Shown here: positions 36,010-42,829 of the stretch, piece after piece
Numbering within the stretch: position 1 is the stretch's first letter
Layout: each line of letters starts with the position of its first letter
Assembly: GCF_013839525.1 (NCBI RefSeq)
Contig: NZ_JACDIS010000012.1
Coordinates: 89,673-153,672, forward strand
DNA length: 64,000 nucleotides
Source: Chthonobacter rhizosphaerae
Lineage (GTDB): Bacteria; Pseudomonadota; Alphaproteobacteria; Rhizobiales; Pleomorphomonadaceae
Direction of reading: 5' to 3'
The notes under the pieces: generated by a model
Seen by the model: only the letters and a program-made list of their open reading frames with translations
Databases searched by the model: none
What the model was told of the DNA's origin: nothing
Program-made: the position numbers and the translations under genes

Positions 36010-37329
36010 ATGACCGACACCACGAAAACGCCGCCGCCCGCCCCGCACGGGGTTTCGCGCCGCTCGTTCCTGAAGACCTCGGCGGCGACGGCCGGCACGG
36101 CCGCGCTGTTCTCCGCCGTCAAGGCAAGTTTCCCGGGCGGCGCCTTCGCCCAGGGCTCCGGCCCGGAGGTGACCGGCGCCAAGCTCGGCTTCATCGCGCT
36201 GACCGACGCATCGCCGCTGATCGTCGCCAAGGAGAAGGGCCTGTTCGACAAGTACGGCCTGCCGGACATGGAGGTGCTGAAGCAGGCCTCCTGGGGCGCG
36301 ACCCGCGACAACCTGGTGCTGGGCTCGGAGGGCGGCGGCATCGACGGCGCCCACATCCTGACGCCGATGCCCTACCTGATCTCGGCCGGCAAGGTGACGC
36401 AGAACGGCGTGCCGCTGCCGATGGCGATCGTCGCCCGGCTCAACCTCGACGCCCAGGGCATCTCGGTCGCCAAGGCCTACGCGGACCTCAAGGTCGGCGT
36501 GGACGCGACGCCGCTGAAGGAGGTGTTCGCCAAGAAGAAGGCGGACGGCGCGATGGCCAAGGTGGCCATGACCTTCCCGGGCGGCACCCACGACCTCTGG
36601 ATCCGCTACTGGCTCGCCGCGGCCGGCATCGACCCGGACCAGGACGTGGAGACCATCGTTGTGCCGCCGCCCCAGATGGTGGCGAACATGAAGGTCGGCA
36701 CCATGGACGCCTTCTGCGTGGGCGAGCCCTGGAACGAGCAGCTCGTGAACCAGGACATCGGCTACACGGCCTGCAACACCGCCGAACTGTGGAACCGCCA
36801 TCCGGAGAAGTCGCTCGGCCTGCGCGCCGACTTCGTGGAGAAGAACCCGAAGGCCGTCCAGGCCATGCTGATGGCCGTCATGGAGGCCCAGCAGTGGTGC
36901 GACGACATGGCGAACAAGGACGAGCTGGCCGGCATCGTCGGCAAGCGCGCCTGGTTCAACGTGCCGCCCAAGGACATCGTGGACCGCATCAAGGGCGAGT
37001 ACGACTACGGCAACGGCCGCGTGGTGGCCGACAGCCCGCACTTCATGAAGTTCTGGCGCGACGACGCCAGCTTCCCGTTCAAGAGCCACGACACCTGGTT
37101 CGTCACCGAGGACATCCGCTGGGGCAAGTTCGAGGCGGAGACGGACGTGGCCGCGCTGGTGGACACGGTCAACCGGTCGGATCTCTGGCGCGAGGCGGCG
37201 AAGACGCTGGGTGTGACCGCGCCGGCGAGCGACAGCCGCGGCGTGGAGACCTTCTTCGACGGCAAGACCTTCGATCCGGCCAATCCGGGCGCGTACCTGG
37301 AGAGCCTGGCGATCAAGAAGATGGCGTGA
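36010..37329 (+). CDS. nrtA: Nitrate ABC transporter substrate-binding protein NrtA
   Basis: Nitrate-binding protein of 439 residues with a twin-arginine signal (SRRSFLKTSAATAGTAALF, about residues 17-36, probable cleavage near AFAQ at about 49). Family motifs include KLGFIALTDASPLIVAKEKG, FPGGTHDLWIRYWLAAAGID and FCVGEPWNEQL. The ATG at 36010 is preceded by GGGGGATC. It delivers nitrate to NrtB/NrtC. It is the first gene after the controlled leader and separated from nrtB by a large repeat array. Confidence 0.93.
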   Translation: MTDTTKTPPPAPHGVSRRSFLKTSAATAGTAALFSAVKASFPGGAFAQGSGPEVTGAKLGFIALTDASPLIVAKEKGLFDKYGLPDMEVLKQASWGATRDNLVLGSEGGGIDGAHILTPMPYLISAGKVTQNGVPLPMAIVARLNLDAQGISVAKAYADLKVGVDATPLKEVFAKKKADGAMAKVAMTFPGGTHDLWIRYWLAAAGIDPDQDVETIVVPPPQMVANMKVGTMDAFCVGEPWNEQLVNQDIGYTACNTAELWNRHPEKSLGLRADFVEKNPKAVQAMLMAVMEAQQWCDDMANKDELAGIVGKRAWFNVPPKDIVDRIKGEYDYGNGRVVADSPHFMKFWRDDASFPFKSHDTWFVTEDIRWGKFEAETDVAALVDTVNRSDLWREAAKTLGVTAPASDSRGVETFFDGKTFDPANPGAYLESLAIKKMA

Positions 37330-37650
37330 GGGGGGGCGTGGGGCTGGCGACCCCCACACAACCCTCCCCCGCGAGGGGGGAGGGCTTTAGGGGGGAGCTT
37401 GGGGCTGGCGGCCCCCACCCAACCCTCCCCCGCGAGGGGGGAGGGCTTTAGGGGGGGCTTGGGGCTGGCGGCCCCCACCCAACCCTCCCCCGCGAGGGGG
37501 GAGGGCTTTCGGGTGGAGCGTGGGGCTGGCGGGCCCCACCCAACCCTCCCCCGCGAGGGGGGAGGGCTTTCGGGTGGAGCGTGGGGCTGGCGGGCCCCAC
37601 CCAACCCTCCCCCGCGAGGGGGGAGGGCTTTAGGGGGGAGGGTGGTGCCG
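37330..37650. repeat. Five tandem 61-bp G/C-tract palindromic repeats between nrtA and nrtB
   Basis: Unit length is 60-61 bp. Each unit contains GGGGCTGGCG, a CCCCAC-type segment and a palindrome CCCTCCCCC - GCGAG - GGGGGAGGG. The palindromes start at 37362, 37423, 37483, 37544 and 37605. Units fall into two subtypes, with TTTAGGGGGG or TTTCGGGTGGAG after the palindrome. The remaining 87 bp to nrtB have no other feature than its ribosome site. Open frames across the array have no protein similarity. Confidence 0.95.
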
Positions 37651-37737
37651 TGGGGTGCGGGATCCCTGCCTTCAGAAAAGCGACCGTTCGTGGCGGGTGT
37701 CCGCCGCGTCTGACCGAGTTCGATCCAGGAAGTGACC

Positions 37738-38625
37738 ATGTCCGCAGTGAAGAGCTTCAAGCCCGCGGGGGCGGCGGCCCCGAAGACGTCGGCGTCGGTG
37801 GTGCCGTTGCCGGTGAAGCGGCCGGCCAGACGGCGGGTGCCGACCGGGCGCGCGGTGGCCGAGACGGTGGTGCCGCCGGCGCTGGTTCTGGCGCTCCTCC
37901 TGTTCGTGTGGGAGATCGCCTGCGCGACGCCCGGCGCCAGCCTGCCGCCGCCGTCGCAGATCGTGACCGACAGCTGGGAGCTGATCGCCTACCCGTTCTA
38001 TGACAACGGCGGCGTGGACAAGGGCCTCGGTTGGCACCTCATGGCGTCGCTGCAGCGGGTGGCGGTGGGATACGCGATCGCGGTGGTGGTCGGCGTGGCG
38101 TTCGGCGTGCTGGTCGGGCAGTCGACCTGGGCCATGCGCGGCCTCGACCCGATCTTCCAGGTGCTGCGCACCGTGCCGCCGCTCGCCTGGCTGCCGCTAT
38201 CGCTGGCGGCGTTCCGGGACGGCGAGCCGTCGGCCGTGTTCGTGATCTTCATCACCTCGGTCTGGCCGATCATCATCAACACGGCCGTCGGCATCCGCAA
38301 CATTCCGGCCGACTACGTGAACGTCGCCAGGGTGCTGCGGCTGAACGGCCTGGAATACTTCGTGAAGATCATGATCCCGGCCGCGGCCCCGTACATCTTC
38401 ACGGGCCTTCGGATCGGCGTCGGCCTCTCCTGGCTCGCCATCGTGGCGGCGGAGATGCTGATCGGCGGCGTCGGCATCGGCTTCTTCATCTGGGACGCGT
38501 GGAACTCGTCCCTGATCTCCGACATCATCGTGGCGCTCGTCTACGTCGGCCTGACGGGGTTCATCCTCGACCGGTTCGTCGCGGTGGTCGCCGCCCTCGT
38601 CACCCGCGGCACCGCGGCCAGCTGA
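37738..38625 (+). CDS. nrtB: Nitrate ABC transporter permease NrtB
   Basis: Inner-membrane permease of 295 residues in the NrtB/SsuC family, with about six membrane segments. The EAA-type loop region is RVLRLNGLEYFVKIMIPAAA, and the periplasmic end reads LVGQSTWAMRGLDPIFQVLR. A GTG two codons upstream (37732) is possible; the ATG at 37738 has AGGAAG at a good distance. It is followed by nrtC after 11 bp. Confidence 0.93.
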   Translation: MSAVKSFKPAGAAAPKTSASVVPLPVKRPARRRVPTGRAVAETVVPPALVLALLLFVWEIACATPGASLPPPSQIVTDSWELIAYPFYDNGGVDKGLGWHLMASLQRVAVGYAIAVVVGVAFGVLVGQSTWAMRGLDPIFQVLRTVPPLAWLPLSLAAFRDGEPSAVFVIFITSVWPIIINTAVGIRNIPADYVNVARVLRLNGLEYFVKIMIPAAAPYIFTGLRIGVGLSWLAIVAAEMLIGGVGIGFFIWDAWNSSLISDIIVALVYVGLTGFILDRFVAVVAALVTRGTAAS

Positions 38626-38636
38626 GCGAGACGTCC

Positions 38637-39434
38637 ATGAGCAAGGCCTATCTTTCCATCGAAGCCGTGGACAAGAGCTTCTCCCGCGGCGGCGTGACCA
38701 CCAAGGTGCTGGAGGGCGTGGACCTCCAGGTGGCCAAGGGCGAGTACGTGGCGGTCATCGGCCATTCCGGCTGCGGCAAGTCCACCCTCCTCAACCTCGT
38801 CGCCGGCCTGACGCCGGTGACCTCCGGCGGCATCTTCCTCGACGGGGCCGCCGTGGAGCAGCCGGGCCCGGAGCGGGCGGTGGTGTTCCAGAACCACAGC
38901 CTGCTCCCCTGGCTGACCACCTACGAGAACGTGCGGCTCGCGGTGGACAAGGTGTTCGGGGCGAAGAAGTCCAAGGCCGAGCGCCACGCGTGGACCATGG
39001 AGAACCTGGAGCTCGTGCACATGGGCCACGCCAAGGACAAGCGGCCCGGCGAGATCTCCGGCGGCATGAAGCAGCGCGTGGGCATCGCCCGGGCGCTGGC
39101 CATGGAGCCGAAGGTTCTGCTGCTCGACGAGCCGTTCGGCGCGCTCGACGCCCTGACCCGCGCCCACCTGCAGGACCAGGTGATGCAGATCCACGCCACG
39201 CTCGGCAACACGGTGATCATGATCACCCACGACGTGGACGAGGCGGTGCTGCTGTCGGACCGGATCGTGATGATGACCAACGGCCCCGCCGCGCGCATCG
39301 GCGAGGTGCTGGACGTCCCGCTCGCCCGGCCACGCCGGAGAATCGAGCTCGCCAGCGACCCGACGTACATCAAGTGCCGGTCGGCGGTGCTGAAGTTTCT
39401 CTACGAGCGCAATCGCTTCGTCGAAGCGGCCTGA
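38637..39434 (+). CDS. nrtC: Nitrate ABC transporter ATP-binding protein (NrtD-like)
   Basis: Single-domain ABC ATPase of 265 residues. Walker A is GHSGCGKST, signature ISGGMKQRVGIARAL, Walker B LLLDEPFGALDAL, with the nitrate/sulfonate-type insert TTYENVRLAVDKVFGAKKSK. It lacks the NrtA-like C-terminal sensor domain of cyanobacterial NrtC, so it is structurally like NrtD; the nrtC symbol reflects common usage in proteobacterial operons. It is directly followed by nirB after 15 bp. Confidence 0.9.
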   Translation: MSKAYLSIEAVDKSFSRGGVTTKVLEGVDLQVAKGEYVAVIGHSGCGKSTLLNLVAGLTPVTSGGIFLDGAAVEQPGPERAVVFQNHSLLPWLTTYENVRLAVDKVFGAKKSKAERHAWTMENLELVHMGHAKDKRPGEISGGMKQRVGIARALAMEPKVLLLDEPFGALDALTRAHLQDQVMQIHATLGNTVIMITHDVDEAVLLSDRIVMMTNGPAARIGEVLDVPLARPRRRIELASDPTYIKCRSAVLKFLYERNRFVEAA

Positions 39435-39449
39435 AGGGCGGGACCTCCC

Positions 39450-41894
39450 ATGACCAGAGAGAAGCTTCTCGTCGTCGGCAACGGCATGGCCGCCGGACGG
39501 GTGCTGGAGCACCTGTTCGAGGCGGACCGGGACGCGTTCGACGTGACGGTGTTCAACGCCGAGCCGCGGGTGAACTACAACCGCATCATGCTCTCGCCGG
39601 TGCTGTCCGGCGAGAAGGCCTATGAGGACATCCTCATCCACGACGACCAGTGGTACGCCGACCACGGCGTGACGCTCCTGAAGGGCCACAAGGTGGTGGC
39701 CATCGACCGCGACGCGAAGGCGGTGACCACGGCGGCCGGCGAGGTGCACGGCTACGACAAGCTGCTGATCGCCACGGGGTCCAACCCGCTGATCATCCCG
39801 CTGCCGGGGCACGCGCTGCCGGGCGTGGTGGCCTACCGCGACCTCGACGACGTGGACGCCATGAAGGCGGCGGCCGCGAAGGGCGGCCGGGCGGTTGTGA
39901 TCGGCGGCGGCCTCCTGGGCCTGGAAGCGGCGGCCGGCCTGAAGATGCAGGGCATGGACGTGACCGTGCTGCACCTGATGCCGACCCTGATGGAACGCCA
40001 GCTGGACCCGGCGGCCGGGTACCTCCTGCAGCGGGCCATCGAGGCGCGGGGGATCGAGGTGATCTGCAAGGCGAACACCCACGCCATCCTGGGCGACACC
40101 CGCGTGACCGGCGTGAAGCTGGACGACGGGCGGGAGATCGACTGCTCGCTGGTGGTGATGGCGGTCGGCATCCGGCCGAACCTCGGCCTCGCCAGGGAGG
40201 CCGGACTGGAGGTGAACCGGGGCGTGCTCGTCGACGACGCCATGCGGACCTCCGACCCGGACATCTTCTCCGTGGGCGAGTGCGTGGAGCACCGGGGCCA
40301 GTGCTACGGCCTTGTGGCGCCGCTCTACGACATGGCCAAGGTGGCGGCCAGGGGCCTTCTCGGAGAGCCGGGCGTCTACAAAGGCTCGGTGACGGCGACC
40401 AAGCTGAAGGTGACGGGCATCGACCTCTTCTCCGCCGGCGACTTCGCCGACGCCAAGGACCGGGAGGAGATCGTCTACCGGGCGCCGGGCGTCTACAAGC
40501 GGCTGGTGCTGAAGGACAACGTGCTGATCGGCGCGGTGCTCTACGGAGAGACGGCGGACGGCACCTGGTTCTTCGACCTGATCCGGGGCGGCAAATACGT
40601 CTCGGAGATGCGCGACACGCTGATCTTCGGCCAGTCCTATGCCGGAGCCGCCCCGCTGGACCCTACGGCGGCCGTTGCAGCCTTGCCGGATGACGCTCCC
40701 ATCTGCGGCTGCAACGGCGTCTGCAAGGGGAAGATCGTCGGAACGATCACCGCCAAGGGGCTGACGAACCTGGACGAGGTGCGCACCCACACCAAGGCGT
40801 CGGCCTCCTGCGGGTCGTGCACGCCGCTGGTGGAGAAGCTGCTGGCGGCGACGCTGGGCGACGCCTATAGCGCCGCGGCCGTGCAGCCCATGTGCAAGTG
40901 CACCGACCTCGGCCACGACGAGGTGCGCCGGCTGATCGTCGCCAAGGGGCTGAAGTCGATCCCGGCCGTGATGCAGGACCTGGGGTGGAAGACGAGCTGC
41001 GGCTGCGCCAGGTGCCGGCCGGCGCTCAACTACTATCTCATCTGCGAGTGGCCGGGTGAATACCAGGACGACAGCCAGAGCCGGTTCATCAACGAGCGCG
41101 TGCACGCCAACATCCAGAAGGACGGCACCTATTCGGTGGTGCCGCGCATGTGGGGCGGGCTGACCACGGCGGCGGAGCTGCGGGCGATCGCCGACGTGGC
41201 GGACAAGTTCAACATTCCGACCGTGAAGGTGACAGGCGGCCAGCGGATCGACCTCCTGGGCGTCAGGAAGGAGGACCTGCCGGCGGTGTGGGCGGATCTC
41301 GGCAAGGCCGGGATGATCTCCGGCGCGGCCTATGCCAAGGGCCTCCGGACCGTGAAGACGTGCGTCGGATCGGAATGGTGCCGGTTCGGCACGCAGGACT
41401 CCACCGGGCTCGGCGTGAAGCTGGAGAAGCTGATGTGGGGCTCCTGGTCGCCAGCGAAGGTGAAGCTCGGCGTTTCCGGCTGCCCGCGCAACTGCGCGGA
41501 GGCGACGTGCAAGGACATCGGCGTCGTGTGCGTGGACACCGGCTACGAGATCCACTTCGCCGGCGCGGCGGGCATGCACATCAAGGGCACCGAGGTGCTG
41601 ACGCTGGTGGAGACCGAGGCCGAGACGATCGAGATCATCGCGGCGCTGACCCAGCTCTACCGGGAGCAGGGTCGCTACCTGGAGCGGATCTACAAGTGGG
41701 CCGACCGGGTGGGCACGGCCTCCATCAAGGCGCAGGTGGTGGACGACAGGGCGAGGCGGGCGGCGCTACTGGAGCGCTTCCTGCACAGCCAGACGTTCGC
41801 GCAGGTGGACCCCTGGGCGGAGCGTGTGAAGGGGCTGGACGCCCACGAGTTCGCCCCGATGGCCGCCATCGGTTTCAAGGAGGCCGCGGAATGA
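39450..41894 (+). CDS. nirB: Assimilatory nitrite reductase large subunit NirB
   Basis: NAD(P)H nitrite reductase of 814 residues, reducing nitrite to ammonium. FAD and NAD motifs are VVGNGMAAGR and VVIGGGLLGLEAAAGL. A BFD-like [2Fe-2S] region is at about 410-470 (CGCNGVCKGKI, SCGSCTPLVEKLL) and a second Cys-rich segment near 505 (TSCGCARCRPALNYY). The siroheme/[4Fe-4S] ligands are TCVGSEWCRFG (C-x5-C) and SGCPRNCAEA (C-x3-C). The stop overlaps the nirD start. Confidence 0.95.
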   Translation: MTREKLLVVGNGMAAGRVLEHLFEADRDAFDVTVFNAEPRVNYNRIMLSPVLSGEKAYEDILIHDDQWYADHGVTLLKGHKVVAIDRDAKAVTTAAGEVHGYDKLLIATGSNPLIIPLPGHALPGVVAYRDLDDVDAMKAAAAKGGRAVVIGGGLLGLEAAAGLKMQGMDVTVLHLMPTLMERQLDPAAGYLLQRAIEARGIEVICKANTHAILGDTRVTGVKLDDGREIDCSLVVMAVGIRPNLGLAREAGLEVNRGVLVDDAMRTSDPDIFSVGECVEHRGQCYGLVAPLYDMAKVAARGLLGEPGVYKGSVTATKLKVTGIDLFSAGDFADAKDREEIVYRAPGVYKRLVLKDNVLIGAVLYGETADGTWFFDLIRGGKYVSEMRDTLIFGQSYAGAAPLDPTAAVAALPDDAPICGCNGVCKGKIVGTITAKGLTNLDEVRTHTKASASCGSCTPLVEKLLAATLGDAYSAAAVQPMCKCTDLGHDEVRRLIVAKGLKSIPAVMQDLGWKTSCGCARCRPALNYYLICEWPGEYQDDSQSRFINERVHANIQKDGTYSVVPRMWGGLTTAAELRAIADVADKFNIPTVKVTGGQRIDLLGVRKEDLPAVWADLGKAGMISGAAYAKGLRTVKTCVGSEWCRFGTQDSTGLGVKLEKLMWGSWSPAKVKLGVSGCPRNCAEATCKDIGVVCVDTGYEIHFAGAAGMHIKGTEVLTLVETEAETIEIIAALTQLYREQGRYLERIYKWADRVGTASIKAQVVDDRARRAALLERFLHSQTFAQVDPWAERVKGLDAHEFAPMAAIGFKEAAE

Positions 41895-42247
41895 ACCAGG
41901 TGCTGCAGACCGCCTTCGAGGAGGCGTGGATCACGGTGGGGTGCGTGGAGGACGTGCCGGTGCTGGGGTCGAGGGTGGTGAAGAGCGCGTTCGGCGACAT
42001 CGCGGTGTTCCGGGCGGCGGACGACACGGTGTTCGCGCTCCGCAACGAGTGCCCGCACAAGAAGGGGCCGCTCAGCGAGGGCATCGTGCACGGGCACTCG
42101 GTGACTTGCCCGCTGCACAACTGGGTGATCAGCCTGCGGACCGGCGAAGTGGCGGGGCCGGACGAGGGGTGCGCGGGGGTGATCGGCGTGAAGGTGGAGG
42201 CGGGGGTGATCTCGCTGGAGGTGGGGAGGCTGGCGGGCGGCGGGTGA
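41891..42247 (+). CDS. nirD: Nitrite reductase small subunit NirD
   Basis: Rieske-like small subunit of 118 residues. It has the ligand pattern NECPHKKGPLSEG and VTCPLHNWVI (C-x-H and C-x2-H), so a real [2Fe-2S] cluster is likely; many enterobacterial NirD proteins lack these ligands. The ATG overlaps the nirB stop (ATGA). Confidence 0.92.
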   Translation: MNQVLQTAFEEAWITVGCVEDVPVLGSRVVKSAFGDIAVFRAADDTVFALRNECPHKKGPLSEGIVHGHSVTCPLHNWVISLRTGEVAGPDEGCAGVIGVKVEAGVISLEVGRLAGGG

Positions 42248-42317
42248 GGGGGAGAGGGGGGCGGAGAGGCGATCAGCTGGTGGGGTCGGTTGAACGGCGG
42301 TCCCCCGCGAGCCCGGC

Positions 42318-42435
42318 GTCATGGTCCGCGAAGGCGGACCACCCACCCCTTTTTAGGAGGGCGGGGACAGACCCACCCATGCGCCAAGCGCGACGGCTCC
42401 CCATGCATGGGTGGTCCGCCTTCGCGGACCATGAC
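42318..42435. repeat. Composite inverted-repeat element, copy A
   Basis: Perfect 27-bp outer inverted repeats (42318-42344 and 42409-42435) flank a 64-base centre. Each arm is itself a hairpin, GGTCCGC-GAAG-GCGGACC. The centre ends with GCGACGGCTCCCCATGCAT, also present in copy B. The size and structure resemble REP/MITE-like bacterial intergenic elements. Confidence 0.9.
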
Positions 42436-42551
42436 GACGCGGCTGGGGGCGAAGCGGGGGCGGAACGTGGCGGCTGGCGGAGGTGGAGCGTGGGCGGCTG
42501 GCGGCGGCGGAGCGGGGGCGGCTGGCGGGGGCGGTTCCCCCCTCTCCCCGA

Positions 42552-42574
42552 CCCTCCCCCTCGAGGGGGGAGGG
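42552..42574. repeat. G/C-tract palindrome, same type as nrtA-nrtB array
   Basis: CCCTCCCCC, loop TCGAG, GGGGGAGGG. It matches the core of the tandem units at 37362-37627 except for the first loop base. Confidence 0.9.
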
Positions 42575-42627
42575 GGAGCGTCGAGGTTGGTGGTGTGGCG
42601 CATCACCGTTGATCGCACCGCCCGTCC

Positions 42628-42715
42628 GTCATGGTCCGCGCAGGCGGACCACCTACGCATTCACCGTCGCGCGACGGCTCCCCATGCATGGGTGGTCCGC
42701 CTGCGCGGGCCATGA
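42628..42715. repeat. Composite inverted-repeat element, copy B
   Basis: Left arm GTCATGGTCCGCGCAGG (42628 on) and right arm ending GCGGGCCATGAC (to 42715) form a 25-bp inverted repeat with one mismatch. Compared with copy A the hairpin loop is GCAG instead of GAAG and the centre is shorter, but GCGACGGCTCCCCATGCAT is shared. Confidence 0.88.
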
Positions 42716-42829
42716 CGGCGCGGGTGGGGGCGGAGCGCGGGGCGGCCGGCGGGGGCTCCTCGGGGTGTCGGGTTCCGCCGCGACCGGCGGGTCGCGGCGA
42801 TCGTGATGAAGGCGACGAGGTCTGGGTTC

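Larger units (their letters stand above)
42248..42829. other. Repeat-filled gap between nirD and nasA
   Basis: This 582-bp stretch contains two copies of a composite inverted-repeat element (42318-42435 and 42628-42715). Between them lie a G-rich stretch of GGCGG repeats and a G/C-tract palindrome at 42552-42574. No coding sequence is supported, despite open frames on both strands. The nitrate operon is presumably transcribed through it. Confidence 0.8.

Noticed and set aside
37330..37650. Possible CRISPR array
   Set aside because: The 61-bp units are adjacent tandem copies with no unique spacers, the repeats are internally palindromic G/C tracts, and there are no cas genes.
37399..38003. 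Open frames across the tandem repeats
   Set aside because: They translate the repeat array into Gly/Pro/Arg-rich repeats and then run out of frame into nrtB.
38541..41579. Open frame of 1012 codons on the minus strand
   Set aside because: Antisense to nrtB, nrtC and nirB; His/Arg-rich shadow translation with no motifs.
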